A stretch of 64,000 nt of DNA from CAYRDC01 sp964422925 (GCA_964422925.1 CAYRDC010000006.1:62001-126000); one strand, 5' to 3'. Numbered from the stretch's first letter, positions 54,438 to 64,000 are shown. Numbers and translations are program-made. Notes: generated by a model from the letters alone, not told the origin.

Positions 54438-54809
54438 TCAGGCTGCAAAGCGGCCGATGGAAAGCAAAACCAGGGTGCAGGCTTCCACCACTTCAATCCC
54501 GTTAGCGCGCACCAGGTCTTCCAGTACTTTGTTTTCCGTCCCGGGGTTAAAAATAACACGCCTGGGCTTCAGCGAAAGAATATAATCGTAAAGAGGCGGC
54601 TGGCGGTCGGGCCGGACGTAAAGGCTTACCGTATGGACATTGTCCAGAGCCGGTTGTCCGGTCAGAATAGGAACCTCGCCTATGCTACCCTCGTGCAGGC
54701 CTATTGCCACTATGGGGAATCCGTATTCCTTCAACCGCAGGACGGCTTGGTGGGAGTAGCGCTCGGGGTTGGTAGACGCACCGATAACAACAGTTTTGAA
54801 ATCATTCAT
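54438..54809 (-). CDS. CoA-binding protein
   Basis: A 123-residue Rossmann-type CoA-binding domain (VVIGASTNPERYSHQAVLRLKEYGFPIVAIG, shown in part), with VSLYVRP and RVIFNPGTEN segments as in YccU-like proteins. I start at the ATG at 54809; the open frame runs upstream into the E2 gene without conserved sequence. It lies 70 bases downstream of the E2 gene on the same strand. Role unknown. Confidence 0.82.
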   Translation of the reverse strand: MNDFKTVVIGASTNPERYSHQAVLRLKEYGFPIVAIGLHEGSIGEVPILTGQPALDNVHTVSLYVRPDRQPPLYDYILSLKPRRVIFNPGTENKVLEDLVRANGIEVVEACTLVLLSIGRFAA

Positions 54810-54879
54810 TGGGCAGTTCTTTCCGGATTCTATCGAAAAACCTTCTTGTTTAACGGGAAAACGCAACGGAAGGTTTCTG

Positions 54880-56127
54880 TCATGCCAGCATGGTGACCGG
54901 TTCTTCGAGCATGGATTTGAAGGTCTGGAGAAAGCGGGCCCCTGTAACGCCATCCACCAGCCGGTGGTCACACGAGAGCGTTACCTTCATCATGTGGCGG
55001 TTAACCAGCTGTCCGTCTTCCAGGGCCGGCACTTCGCGGATCTTGCCAACGGCCATAATACACGCATCGGGCGGATTGATGATGGCAGTGAATTCATCAA
55101 TGTCAAACATCCCGAGGTTGGAAATGCTGAAAGTATTCCCGGAATATTCTTCAGGGTCAAGCTTACGGTCGCGGGCGCGCTGGGCAAGGTCCAGGGCCTC
55201 GGAGCTGATCTGGGTCAGGGTTTTCTGGTCGGCAAAGCGGATAACCGGGACGATGAGGCCTTCTTCCACCGCCACGGCAATGCCAATATGGACATGATGA
55301 TTGTAACGAATGGCATCGCCCAGCCAGCTGCTGTTGACAGCCGGGTGTCGAAGCAAAGCCAGGGCTGCGGCTTTAACCAGGAAATCGTTGACCGAAATCC
55401 GGACTTCCGCGTTTTCGTTGATCTGTTGGCGCGCTTCCATAACGCGATCCATGCAGATATCCATGGAAAGGTAGTAATGGGGCGCCCCGAATTTGCTTTC
55501 GGCCAGCCTGCGGGCAATGGTTTTACGCATTTGGCTTACCGGTACGTCCTGCCACGACTCCTTACCTGAAGGAACTGGTCGATACACCGGGGCAGCAGGC
55601 TGGGTGGCTGGCTGAGTGGCCGGCTCAAATTGTTCTACATCGCGTTTAATGATCCGGCCCTGGTCTCCGCTGCCATTGATGCGGTTGAGGTCTATACCTT
55701 TTTCAGCAGCCAGTTTCCGGGCCAGCGGAGAGGCTTTTATGCGCTGCCCGGCCGGAGCAGGAGCCGGAGCAGGCGAAGCTGCCGTAGTTTCTTCTTTGGC
55801 GGCCGGCTCATCCCCTGATTCGGCTGCTTTTTCTGCCTTAACCGGTTCGGTGGCACGGGCTTCCGCAAGAGCTGCCTGATAATCTTCCCCCGCCTCCCCG
55901 ATAACAGCCAGAACGGCTTCCACGGGCACGGCTTCGCCTTCCGCCACCCCTATATAAAGAATGGTCCCTTCCTGGAAACTTTCAAATTCCATGGTGGCTT
56001 TGTCGGTCTCAATTTCAGCGAGCAGGTCTCCGCTCTCAACTTTATCGCCAACCTTGACGTGCCACTTCACGATCACCCCTTCCTCCATGGTGTCGCTCAT
56101 GCGGGGCATACGGATTACTTCAGCCAT
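54880..56127 (-). CDS. pdhC: Dihydrolipoamide acyltransferase (E2) of a 2-oxoacid dehydrogenase complex
   Basis: A 415-residue E2. One lipoyl domain (1-78) carries the lipoylated Lys43 in EIETDKATM. An Ala/Pro/Glu-rich linker follows, then the E1/E3-binding domain (131-167, ASPLARKLAAEKGIDL), a second linker, and the catalytic domain ending with His388 in DHRLVDG. It transfers acyl groups from lipoate to CoA. Pyruvate or branched-chain specificity is not decided by these motifs. The fused E1 at the start of the window is a possible partner. It has its own -7 box. Confidence 0.92.
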   Translation of the reverse strand: MAEVIRMPRMSDTMEEGVIVKWHVKVGDKVESGDLLAEIETDKATMEFESFQEGTILYIGVAEGEAVPVEAVLAVIGEAGEDYQAALAEARATEPVKAEKAAESGDEPAAKEETTAASPAPAPAPAGQRIKASPLARKLAAEKGIDLNRINGSGDQGRIIKRDVEQFEPATQPATQPAAPVYRPVPSGKESWQDVPVSQMRKTIARRLAESKFGAPHYYLSMDICMDRVMEARQQINENAEVRISVNDFLVKAAALALLRHPAVNSSWLGDAIRYNHHVHIGIAVAVEEGLIVPVIRFADQKTLTQISSEALDLAQRARDRKLDPEEYSGNTFSISNLGMFDIDEFTAIINPPDACIMAVGKIREVPALEDGQLVNRHMMKVTLSCDHRLVDGVTGARFLQTFKSMLEEPVTMLA

Positions 56128-56201
56128 TTACCTGTGTTTTAAGGGCTTATAATATTAATCGGGACAGGACTGCAACGGGTTCCCTATTTTTTCCGGCCGT
56201 G

Positions 56202-56209
56202 CAAAATTA
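56202..56209 (-). promoter_or_regulatory. Bacteroidota -7 box (TAATTTTG)
   Basis: Minus-strand TAATTTTG, 74 bases before the E2 ATG. Confidence 0.45.
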
Positions 56210-56276
56210 CGGGATTTTTTTGTGGGATCGGAATCCCCCGCCATGAAACCAGGACCCCAAAATACACACTGACCGT

Positions 56277-59189
56277 TTAATAATTAAACAAAGTCTCCAG
56301 GTCAACCTCTTCGAAATCGCCCAGGGATTTCAGATAATCCATATCCACGAGATCGCGGTTGCCGATCACACAATAGACATATTTTTTACCCTTGATGTGC
56401 TTGTCGAAGAAAGCCTGCAGGTCGTCCAGGGTCGCCTGTCCGGCCAGTTTGTAAATATCCTGACGGATATCATGGTCAATACCCATTTTTTCCGCTTTCA
56501 GGTAATCCCAGAAAATATCGGTCTTGGTAATACGGTTGGTTTCAATGTTTTTCATAACCGATTCGCGGGCTGACTCGAACTGCTGATCGGCATGGGGCAT
56601 ATTGTTTAACAACTCCAGGACTGCCGGCATCGCATCGGGGAGCTTGTCGTTCTGGGTTCCCACGTAGCTAAAGAAATAATGATGCTTTCCGGGTTCACCC
56701 GGTGAGATAAATGCGCAATAAGCGGCATAAGCCAGTGCCCGGGCTTCACGGATGTCCTGGAAAAATATGCTGCTCAACCCGCTGCCAAAATAATTGTTGA
56801 ACAACCGGGCATAAGGTATGTTGCTCACATCAAACAGCTCGTCCCGGGCGACCAGCAACAACTCCACCTGCACCATATCATAGTTCACAAACAGTACTTT
56901 GTTTTTAACAATGGGCGGTTCAGGGTATTTCTTACGTGGCGGAGCCTGTTTGAAACGGACCGGTACGGTATGGAAACGGTCAAGGACATTGCGTACCTGT
57001 TCCGGGCTGCGGGTGCCATAGTAAAGAATCCGGTGCTTGTAATTTACCAGGTTATGGATGAGGTCAACCAGTTCCTGCGGGTCAATAGACCTTAATTCCT
57101 TTTCAGAAATAATGTCCCGGAAGGGGGAATCCTCTACATGCTGGGCATAGTTGAAAAGTGCCCCATAGAGTATCTGATTCTTGTTATGTTTGTTGTTTTC
57201 CCGTTCCTTGAGTTTGCCGTCCACCATGTCCTCGTAGGCCTGTTGGTTTGGCTGTACATGGCGTAGGACATGTTCAAGCAATTCAATGCCTTTTTCCATG
57301 TTTTCCTCCAGGCCGGAAAGGGAAACATAAATCCGGTCTCGCCCGGTGCTTACATCCATGCTCAGGCCCAGTTTGAAAAATTCTTCCTGCAATTGCCGGG
57401 CGGTATACTTATCCGTACCGAGGTAGGGCAGGTATTCCACGGCCAGGGCCAATTTTTTGTCATTATCCTTTCCCAGGTCAAGCACATAATACAACTCGAA
57501 AAGCTGGTTGGTCGTGTTCGGGATATAGTAAAACTCCATACCTGAGTTAAGCGGATAACGCTGAAGATCTTTCCGGTAATCCACAAACACCGGGCTTAAC
57601 CGCTGGGAAGTCATTTGATAGAACCGGGTGGCAAAATCGGATTGCTGATCGCGGTTGAGCATCAACGGGGTGATTTCGGGTTTCTCCAGCAACAGTTTAT
57701 TCTTGTTTTCGCCCTGCCGTTTGTACACGATCACGTAATTATTTCCATAGTGCTTTTTGGCGAAATCCACGATATCCTGTTTAGTGATTTTTTCCAGTTC
57801 ATTGATCTCGTTGATGTAGTCAGGCCAGGGAGTTCCCATAATGAAGGCATCGACCATCATGGAAGCGCGCGCACTGTTACTTTCCATTTGGCGCATAAGA
57901 TCGAGCTTCAGGTTGTTGACAGCCGCTTTTACCAGCCATTCCTCAAAATCACCGTTTTTGAGTTTTTCTATTTCGGCCAGCAGGAGGTCGCGCACATCGT
58001 CCAGGGTTTGTCCTTCGCGGGGCGAACCACTGAAAATGTGGAGGGAATAATCGCGCAGACGGTAGGCATAGGTCCAGGCATTGAGTACCTTCTGGTCCTG
58101 CAAAAGATCAATATCCACCAGCCCGGCCTGCCCGTTGTTCAATATGGCATTAATCAAATCTATCATTTGGGATTCTTTTGAATTAAACCCATCCATTCTC
58201 CAGGCCAGCACCACCTGGGGCGCCTGCGGACCCCAAACTTCCGCTTTAATGGGTTTTTTGATCTTCTTTTCTTTCGGGAATGTGCGTTCGCTTACTTCAC
58301 CTGGTTTGAGCTTCCCAAAATATTTATTGATTACCTGGATGGCTTCATCGGGGTTCAGGTCTCCGGCCAGGCAGATAGCCATATTGTTCGGAACGTAGTA
58401 TTTATCGAAAAACTCATGGATCTTGACCATGGAAGGATTTTTCAGGTCTTCCCCCCGGCCGATGGTCGTGTGCGTACCATAACCATGCTTTTTAAAAGCT
58501 GTTTTAAACAATGTCTGCCAGAGCTGGGTCATATCATTGTCCTGGCCGCGGTTAAACTCTTCAAATACCGTTTCCAGCTCTGTATGGAAAAGACGCAGCA
58601 CCAACTGGCTGAAGCGTTCACTTTCGAGGAAAGCCCATTTCTCCAGTTCATTGGACGGGATATCGTTGATGTACACCGTGCGCTCATCGCTGGTGTAGGC
58701 ATTGGTGCCGGTAGCTCCTATGGATGAAACCATTTTATCGTACTCGTTGGGGCAGGCATATTGCGCGGCCACACCGGATAAGCTGTCAATCTGGTGGTAA
58801 ATGGCTTTTTTCTTTGCCTCGTTTTTTTCGTTCCGGTGTTGCTCGTAGAGGTTAGAAATCTGTTGCAGCAGTTTTTGTTCTTCCGGCCAGTTTACGGTGG
58901 CAATTTGGCTGGTGCCCTTGAACATCATGTGCTCCAGGTAGTGGGCCAGCCCGGTGGCATCATCCGGGTCATAGGTGGAGCCTGCCCTGACAGCGATCAG
59001 GGTTTGAATGCGCGGCTCGTCATGATTCACCGATATATACACTTTAAGACCATTGTCGAGCGTATAGATCCGCACATGCATGGGATCGTTTTCAAAAGAT
59101 TGGTAAGGGATCGATTGTGCGGCCAGGTGAGCCACTGTACCGGCTGCCAGCATCAGGGCCAGACCTGCTTTCAACATTAATTGTTTCAT
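56277..59189 (-). CDS. M16 family zinc metallopeptidase (insulinase-like), exported
   Basis: A 970-residue protein with a signal peptide (MKQLMLKAGLALMLAAG, ending near LAAQ). The inverted zinc motif HYLEH is at 83-87, with a downstream Glu in the ELETVFEEF segment. Two M16 halves are fused; the second lacks a zinc motif, as usual for pitrilysin-like enzymes. It degrades small peptides in the periplasm or at the surface. I start at 59189, just after dnaX ends; a start 9 codons earlier would overlap dnaX. It lies in the same direction as dnaX. Confidence 0.92.
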   Translation of the reverse strand: MKQLMLKAGLALMLAAGTVAHLAAQSIPYQSFENDPMHVRIYTLDNGLKVYISVNHDEPRIQTLIAVRAGSTYDPDDATGLAHYLEHMMFKGTSQIATVNWPEEQKLLQQISNLYEQHRNEKNEAKKKAIYHQIDSLSGVAAQYACPNEYDKMVSSIGATGTNAYTSDERTVYINDIPSNELEKWAFLESERFSQLVLRLFHTELETVFEEFNRGQDNDMTQLWQTLFKTAFKKHGYGTHTTIGRGEDLKNPSMVKIHEFFDKYYVPNNMAICLAGDLNPDEAIQVINKYFGKLKPGEVSERTFPKEKKIKKPIKAEVWGPQAPQVVLAWRMDGFNSKESQMIDLINAILNNGQAGLVDIDLLQDQKVLNAWTYAYRLRDYSLHIFSGSPREGQTLDDVRDLLLAEIEKLKNGDFEEWLVKAAVNNLKLDLMRQMESNSARASMMVDAFIMGTPWPDYINEINELEKITKQDIVDFAKKHYGNNYVIVYKRQGENKNKLLLEKPEITPLMLNRDQQSDFATRFYQMTSQRLSPVFVDYRKDLQRYPLNSGMEFYYIPNTTNQLFELYYVLDLGKDNDKKLALAVEYLPYLGTDKYTARQLQEEFFKLGLSMDVSTGRDRIYVSLSGLEENMEKGIELLEHVLRHVQPNQQAYEDMVDGKLKERENNKHNKNQILYGALFNYAQHVEDSPFRDIISEKELRSIDPQELVDLIHNLVNYKHRILYYGTRSPEQVRNVLDRFHTVPVRFKQAPPRKKYPEPPIVKNKVLFVNYDMVQVELLLVARDELFDVSNIPYARLFNNYFGSGLSSIFFQDIREARALAYAAYCAFISPGEPGKHHYFFSYVGTQNDKLPDAMPAVLELLNNMPHADQQFESARESVMKNIETNRITKTDIFWDYLKAEKMGIDHDIRQDIYKLAGQATLDDLQAFFDKHIKGKKYVYCVIGNRDLVDMDYLKSLGDFEEVDLETLFNY

Positions 59190-59205
59190 GGTTAAATGGC
59201 TGGTT

Positions 59206-61026
59206 TTATAGTTCAAGATCGAGATTCAGCGTGTCTTTCAGGTGTTGAATCGCGGGGTTTTTCTTTTTAAGAAATTCAAAGCGTTGTTGCGGGGTATAGG
59301 GTTTGGCTGCGTCATAGGACTTGCGAAGCTTTTCATCCACAAAGATTTCCAGTTCAAAAGTTGTCATGCCCATGCTTTCAGCCAGAAAATTTTTCACCCG
59401 GCTTATATTCTCAGTCATCAGGATTTTTTCCAGGTCATTCAGAACCGGGAATCGGATGCGGTTTTTGTCTTCTTCCACCGCTGGTTCGAAGCGTCTCATT
59501 ATGGAAGCCAGGGAAGGTTTCCCGATGCTGTCCATTTTGGCAGCGCACTGTTTCCAGGCGTGAAGATAACCTGACAAGCCGGGAGCCGGAAGGTCGTTAA
59601 CATTTTTTACAGATTCAGCAGAAGCCGCTTCCGGTGCTGTGCCTGTTTCGGAAGACTTTTTTTCATGGGTTTTGGCTGCTCCCCGGATCAAATCGCCTCC
59701 AAAAAAGGAAGGACCGCTGGGAGTCACGGGAACAGTCTCCGGCTTTTTGCCTTCTGGCACCACAACGGTTTTATCAAACTTTCGGGCGATTTCTTCCCTG
59801 GGTTCCTGCACTGTCCGCGTTTCCGCAGTGACGGCCGGTTTGGATGCTGTTTCCGGGTCCCAATTTTTTTCCAGGCTCAGGCTGGCCGGGGTTTCAGGCT
59901 TTTTTTTTACGGGATCATTACCCGGGCGAAAAAGCATACCCATCCGGAGGAGGGCCAGTTCGGTATGAAGGCGTTTGTTGTTGCTGGCTTTATAGGTTTG
60001 CTCAAACTGGTTCAGCAATTCAAGGGAAGCAAATATCTGGCGCTCTTCCAGGGCGGTGGCCTGCTCGCGGTAGCGACCGGTTAGAGTTTCCGGCACTTCC
60101 AGCAGGGAAAGGGTCACTTCCGTCCGGCTCATAAGAAGGTCGCGCAGGTGTTGCGACAAACCGGCCATCACCAGGTCGCCCTCAAACCCCCTGCGAATAA
60201 TCTCATCGAGCAATACCATTAACCCTGTAATGTCACCCTGCGATGCCAGTTCGGTGAGCCGGAAATAATAATCGTAGTCGAGCACATGAAGGTTTTCCGA
60301 TACCACATCCCGGGTGATCTTTCCTTCTCCGAAACTGACAACTTTGTCGAAAACAGACAGGGCGTCCCGCAGCGCGCCATCTGCTTTTTGGGCAATAATG
60401 TGCAGGGCTTCGGTTTCATACTCAAACCCTTCGCTGTCTGCCACTTTTTGCAGGTAGGCCACGATATCGCTTACGCTGATGCGGTTAAAATCAAAGATCT
60501 GGCAGCGGCTCAGGATAGTGGGAATGATCTTGTGCTTTTCGGTGGTAGCCAGGATAAAGACCGCGTGGGCGGGAGGCTCTTCCAGAGTCTTGAGAAAGGC
60601 ATTAAAAGCCTGCTGGGTGAGCATATGCACCTCGTCAATAATGTAGATCTTGTACTGGCCTTTTTGCGGCAGGAAACGGACCTGTTCAATCAGGCCGCGC
60701 ATTTCATCCACCGAATTGTGGGAGGCCGCATCCAGTTCATGTACATTGAAGGAAGCCGATTCGTTGAAGGAGCGGCAGGAATCGCACTTTCCGCAAGGTT
60801 CCGGTCCCGGTTCGGGCGATTCACAATTGAGCACCCGGGCCAGGATGCGCGCGCAGGTGGTTTTGCCTACCCCCCTCGGGCCGCAAAATAAAAATGCCTG
60901 CCCCAGCTGATTGTTTTTTATCGCGTTTTGCAGGGTGCGGGTTACATGCTCCTGCCCCACTACCCCGGCAAACCGTACCGGACGGTATTTCCGCGCACTG
61001 ACTATATAAGGTTGCGTTTCAGACAT
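59206..61026 (-). CDS. dnaX: DNA polymerase III subunit gamma/tau
   Basis: The clamp-loader ATPase, 606 residues. It has KYRPVRFAGVVGQEHV at the start, Walker A GPRGVGKT at 49-56, zinc ligands Cys68, 78, 81 and 84, the YIIDEVHML Walker B region, and a Pro/Lys-rich linker (about 365-480) before the tau-type C-terminal domain. No obvious frameshift heptamer for gamma production was identified. The ATG at 61026 gives the standard N-terminus. Confidence 0.95.
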   Translation of the reverse strand: MSETQPYIVSARKYRPVRFAGVVGQEHVTRTLQNAIKNNQLGQAFLFCGPRGVGKTTCARILARVLNCESPEPGPEPCGKCDSCRSFNESASFNVHELDAASHNSVDEMRGLIEQVRFLPQKGQYKIYIIDEVHMLTQQAFNAFLKTLEEPPAHAVFILATTEKHKIIPTILSRCQIFDFNRISVSDIVAYLQKVADSEGFEYETEALHIIAQKADGALRDALSVFDKVVSFGEGKITRDVVSENLHVLDYDYYFRLTELASQGDITGLMVLLDEIIRRGFEGDLVMAGLSQHLRDLLMSRTEVTLSLLEVPETLTGRYREQATALEERQIFASLELLNQFEQTYKASNNKRLHTELALLRMGMLFRPGNDPVKKKPETPASLSLEKNWDPETASKPAVTAETRTVQEPREEIARKFDKTVVVPEGKKPETVPVTPSGPSFFGGDLIRGAAKTHEKKSSETGTAPEAASAESVKNVNDLPAPGLSGYLHAWKQCAAKMDSIGKPSLASIMRRFEPAVEEDKNRIRFPVLNDLEKILMTENISRVKNFLAESMGMTTFELEIFVDEKLRKSYDAAKPYTPQQRFEFLKKKNPAIQHLKDTLNLDLEL

Positions 61027-61086
61027 AATTCTATCCCGTAGCAAATTTTCTAAATTTTATTGACTTGCCCGCTATGTAGGAGGCAT

Positions 61087-61116
61087 AAAAAAGCCCGGGC
61101 AAGTAAAAACCCGGGC
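61087..61116 (-). terminator. Rho-independent terminator
   Basis: GCCCGGG at 61093-61099 pairs with CCCGGGC at 61110-61116, and on the minus strand a T run follows. It ends the small lipoprotein gene. Confidence 0.85.
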
Positions 61117-61139
61117 CTTATTGTTATCCTTAATCATCC

Positions 61140-61571
61140 TTATACCTTTGGAATCAGGTGAAATTCACTTTTATCTTCATCCTCAAACCACAGTTCATCT
61201 TCCATTAATTTGAGAATAGTAACCACCCCGTCAAAATCGTCCATATCGTAATCGAACCGGATCTGAGTGTTGTTGTTGATAAATTCCCAGGTGCCATTAG
61301 TACTGATAGTAAAGGGTGTGCCTAAAACATCAATCACAAAGGAAAGTTGAGCGGTGCCTTCCTTACTCATAAACAATTCGAAGTTCTGGAAATTATTGCT
61401 CATATCCTGGCCTGTACTGTCCACGGCCGAAGCTATGGTCCAGGTATTGGCAACCCGTTCAGTCTTGGATTTCAGGCTAAACATGGGGCCGTACTGGTAC
61501 TTCTTACAGCTGTTTAGTAAAACGCTTCCGACCAGTAGCAAGGTTAAAACGGCAATGGTTGATTTTTTCAT
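61140..61571 (-). CDS. Small lipocalin-like lipoprotein
   Basis: A 143-residue lipoprotein (lipobox VLLNSC, Cys22). The rest predicts a small beta-barrel with the NTWTIASAVDSTGQDMSNNF and NGTWEFINNNTQIRF segments, a pattern shared with lipocalin-like Bacteroidota lipoproteins (DUF4923/5004 type). No ligand is known. It is transcribed alone, with a terminator after it. Confidence 0.72.
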   Translation of the reverse strand: MKKSTIAVLTLLLVGSVLLNSCKKYQYGPMFSLKSKTERVANTWTIASAVDSTGQDMSNNFQNFELFMSKEGTAQLSFVIDVLGTPFTISTNGTWEFINNNTQIRFDYDMDDFDGVVTILKLMEDELWFEDEDKSEFHLIPKV

Positions 61572-61643
61572 GGTCTTTTGATTTTAGGTTGTTCGCAAAG
61601 TTTGCAATACATACGCAGTGTACTGGTGTATTATTGTTCAAAG

Positions 61644-62918
61644 CTATAAAATATCCCAGCCAATATCTTTCCGGTAATATTTTCCTTCAAACTGGATTCT
61701 TTCCGCATTTTTCAGGCTTTGTGCCAGCGCCTGTTCCGGGGTTTTGGCCAGGCTGGTTACAGCCAACACCCTGCCCCCGTTGGTAAGCAAGCGGTTTTTA
61801 TCATTTCTTCGGGTTCCGGAATGAAAAATGACACTGCCCTCAACCGTTTCCAGACCATTGATCACTTTGCCCTTTTCATAGCTGCCGGGATAACCACCAC
61901 TGACCAGCATTACCGTGGTGCAAGCCAGCGTATCGAGCTCCAGCCGGTATTGGTCAAGGGTTCCATCCACCATATTAATAAAGGCTTCCGCCAAGTCGGA
62001 CCGGATCAAGGGAATCAGCACTTCGGCTTCCGGGTCGCCAAAGCGACAGTTATATTCTATTACATGGGGATCGCCCGCCACATTCATCAGCCCGAAATAG
62101 AGAATACCTTTGTACACCAGCCCGCGATCAGCCAGCCCCCGGATCGTTGGCTCCACGATGCGTCCGGTTATCTTGCGCATAAAAGCCTCATTCGCGAAAG
62201 GCACAGGCGTAACGGCCCCCATGCCTCCGGTGTTCAGGCCGGTATCCCCTTCGCCAATCCGCTTATAATCTTTGGCAGGCGTCAGGAGCCGGTAATTTAC
62301 CCCATCGGTCATGGCAAAAACTGAAACTTCGATCCCCTGCAGGAATTCTTCGATGACCACCGTATGCCCGGCCGCTCCGAATTTTCCCTGCAGCATAGCG
62401 CGGAATTCTTCAATGGCCTGTCCGGTGTCCTGGCAAATCAGCACCCCCTTTCCGGCCGCCAGACCATCCGCCTTGAGGACTACCGGGGGTTCCAGCCCTT
62501 CCAGGTAGCGAACCCCCTCTTCAATTTCTTCTACGGAAAAAGCCTGGTACCGGGCCGTGGGGATGTCCAGTTCCTGCATGAATTGCTTGGCAAAAGACTT
62601 GCTTCCCTCGAGGCGGGCAGCAGCAGCCGATGGGCCACATACGCGGATATGTTCAAGTTCCGGGCGCCCGGTAAAATAGTCATACAACCCGCTGACCAGG
62701 GGCGCTTCCGGCCCCGGAATGATCATTTCAATGTTTTTTTCCAGGGTAAAACGCGCCAGTGCGTCAAAATCCAGCGGATCCAGGGCAATGTTCTCACCGC
62801 ATTCAGCTGTGCCGGCATTGCCCGGGGCGATATACAGGTTTTTGCACAATGGGCTGCGGCTGATGTGCCATGCCAGGGCATGTTCCCTTCCTCCGCTGCC
62901 AAGTATCAGTATATTCAT
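61644..62918 (-). CDS. purD: Phosphoribosylamine-glycine ligase
   Basis: PurD makes glycinamide ribonucleotide, the second step of purine synthesis. The 424-residue ATP-grasp protein begins MNILILGSGGREHALAWH, with GPEAPLVSGLYDYF, the ATP-grasp lysine region VLKADGLAAGKGV, and NCRFGDPEAEVLIPL near the metal site. The ATG at 62918 matches the family N-terminus; the frame is open 11 codons more. Confidence 0.96.
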   Translation of the reverse strand: MNILILGSGGREHALAWHISRSPLCKNLYIAPGNAGTAECGENIALDPLDFDALARFTLEKNIEMIIPGPEAPLVSGLYDYFTGRPELEHIRVCGPSAAAARLEGSKSFAKQFMQELDIPTARYQAFSVEEIEEGVRYLEGLEPPVVLKADGLAAGKGVLICQDTGQAIEEFRAMLQGKFGAAGHTVVIEEFLQGIEVSVFAMTDGVNYRLLTPAKDYKRIGEGDTGLNTGGMGAVTPVPFANEAFMRKITGRIVEPTIRGLADRGLVYKGILYFGLMNVAGDPHVIEYNCRFGDPEAEVLIPLIRSDLAEAFINMVDGTLDQYRLELDTLACTTVMLVSGGYPGSYEKGKVINGLETVEGSVIFHSGTRRNDKNRLLTNGGRVLAVTSLAKTPEQALAQSLKNAERIQFEGKYYRKDIGWDIL

Positions 62919-63124
62919 TGCTGTACTCATTTTGTCTGTTGTCAGAACCAAACGTTCCCGGCTGGCTTTCGCACGTGGGATGATGGGCTAAAAATACACA
63001 TTCAGTTAGCTATTGAAACCGGCTGGCGGTAAAAGAGGTTATCCACATATTCTCCCAGGGCTGACACTTTGGCATATCGAAGGGCAAATTCGATGATTTC
63101 GGGGTCCTGAACAGCAATTAGTAT

Positions 63125-63132
63125 TATTTTTG
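63125..63132 (+). promoter_or_regulatory. Bacteroidota -7 box (TATTTTTG)
   Basis: TATTTTTG, 41 bases before the secA ATG. Confidence 0.45.
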
Positions 63133-63173
63133 TTGCCAGGGGGCAATACATTTACCAAGCAAGATACATTTCT

Positions 63174-64000
63174 ATGGCCAATATCATCACAGGGGCAATC
63201 AGCAAACTTTTCGGGGGCAGCAAATCGGAAAGGGACATTAAGAAGATTATGCCGTTGGTGGAAGCTATAAACCGGCATTACAAATCGCTCAAAGAACTCA
63301 GCAACGATGCCCTGCGGCAAAAAACCCAGGAATTCCGGAAAATCATCCGGGAAAGGCTTAGCGATGTCCAGGCGGAAATTGATCAGTTGAAAGCCCGCGG
63401 GGAAGATCCGGAACTGACCATTCCCGAAAAGGAAGAAATCTATGCAGAACTGGACAAGCTGGATGAACAAAAGGATGAGAAGCTGGAAGAAATCCTGGAT
63501 GAACTCCTGCCCGAAGCATTTGCCGTAGTGAAGGAAACGGCCCGCAGGTTTAAGGAAAACGAACACCTTGAAGCCACAGCCACTGAACTGGACCGGCAAC
63601 TGGCAGCCAAATTCGATCATATCCATATTCAGGGTGATAAGGTAATTTATGATAATAAATGGAATGCCGGAGGCATACAGGTGACCTGGGACATGGTGCA
63701 TTATGATGTGCAGTTAATCGGTGGCATTGTGCTGCACCAGGGCAAGATTGCGGAAATGGCCACGGGCGAAGGAAAAACCCTGGTGGCCACCCTGCCGTCT
63801 TACCTGAACGGCCTGGCAGGCGAAGGCGTTCATATCGTAACCGTAAACGATTACCTGGCCAAACGTGATAGCGAGTGGATGGGGCCTATCCTGAACTTCC
63901 TCGGCCTGACGGTCGACTGCATCGACAAATCCAAGCCGCATTCCCCGGAGCGCAAGGCTGCCTACCAGGCCGATGTCACCTACGGAACCAATAATGAATT
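63174..64000 (+). CDS. secA: Preprotein translocase ATPase SecA, 5' part
   Basis: The first 275 codons of SecA, running off the window. The N-terminus MANIITGAISKLFGGSKSERDIKK precedes (in part) a Glu/Lys-rich coiled insertion (about 60-110) seen in Bacteroidota SecA. Then come QLIGGIVLHQGKIAEM, Walker A ATGEGKT at 196-202, and VTVNDYLAKRDSEWM. SecA drives Sec-dependent export, which supplies T9SS and lipoprotein substrates. A -7 box lies upstream. Confidence 0.95.
   Translation, partial: MANIITGAISKLFGGSKSERDIKKIMPLVEAINRHYKSLKELSNDALRQKTQEFRKIIRERLSDVQAEIDQLKARGEDPELTIPEKEEIYAELDKLDEQKDEKLEEILDELLPEAFAVVKETARRFKENEHLEATATELDRQLAAKFDHIHIQGDKVIYDNKWNAGGIQVTWDMVHYDVQLIGGIVLHQGKIAEMATGEGKTLVATLPSYLNGLAGEGVHIVTVNDYLAKRDSEWMGPILNFLGLTVDCIDKSKPHSPERKAAYQADVTYGTNNE

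Overview
This window comes from a Bacteroidota chromosome of moderate GC. The lineage call rests on several cell-surface proteins with type IX secretion (T9SS) C-terminal sorting domains, a PorD-like DUF4835 protein, the Bacteroidota-type omega subunit, and repeated use of the Bacteroidota -7 promoter box TAnnTTTG. Genus and order cannot be told from the sequence. Most of the window is ordinary, densely packed housekeeping sequence. No CRISPR array, insertion sequence, rRNA or complete prophage was seen.

Layout. 1-3.9 kb holds the end of a FAH-family hydrolase gene, a fused alpha/beta 2-oxoacid dehydrogenase E1, and metK. 3.9-9.5 kb holds two large T9SS type B surface proteins in tandem on the minus strand. 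9.6-10.5 kb is a methyltransferase. 10.7-17.2 kb is an accessory region: an ORF6N/PLD-like gene with an orphan HsdM, an AT-rich lipoprotein gene split by an in-frame TAG, an AbiEii/AbiEi-type toxin-antitoxin pair, tRNA-Asp(GTC), and two degenerate, palindrome-filled tandem copies of that tRNA. 17.3-30.9 kb is a core block: accA, a DUF6913-like gene, dapA, bamD, rpoZ, coaBC, porD-like, recN and fabI. It is interrupted by minus-strand genes for an alpha-oxoamine synthase and an acyl-CoA dehydrogenase/ETF operon. 31.2-38.1 kb has a T9SS type A protein and a 1676-residue type B protein with about 15 tandem Ig/PKD-like modules. 38.1-48.7 kb has clpC, a STAS protein, rnz, a sigma-54 response regulator, a YwqK/MORN-type protein, RNase P RNA, an Smr-domain protein, a methyltransferase, a DUF2279 protein and a phosphohexomutase. 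48.9-64 kb has a DUF5916 outer-membrane protein, a small T9SS cargo, an alpha/beta-hydrolase fold protein lacking its expected nucleophile, pcm, smpB, a thioesterase, a CoA-binding protein, a dihydrolipoamide acyltransferase (E2), an M16 peptidase, dnaX, a lipoprotein, purD and the start of secA.

How the genes work together. The E1 fusion and the distant E2 could serve the same 2-oxoacid dehydrogenase complex; no E3 gene is in the window. accA and fabI serve fatty-acid synthesis, while the acyl-CoA dehydrogenase and EtfAB serve acyl-CoA oxidation. bamD, secA and the PorD-like protein fit an envelope that exports T9SS cargo, of which five examples are encoded here.

The most unusual DNA is at 13.4-17.2 kb. 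It combines the TAG-interrupted lipoprotein gene, an antitoxin frame without a usual start codon, a tRNA-adjacent AbiE module flanked by a terminator-plus-decamer repeat, and two tRNA-Asp derivatives whose centres are replaced by three hairpins. One of those hairpins has the same stem as helix P12 of the RNase P RNA.
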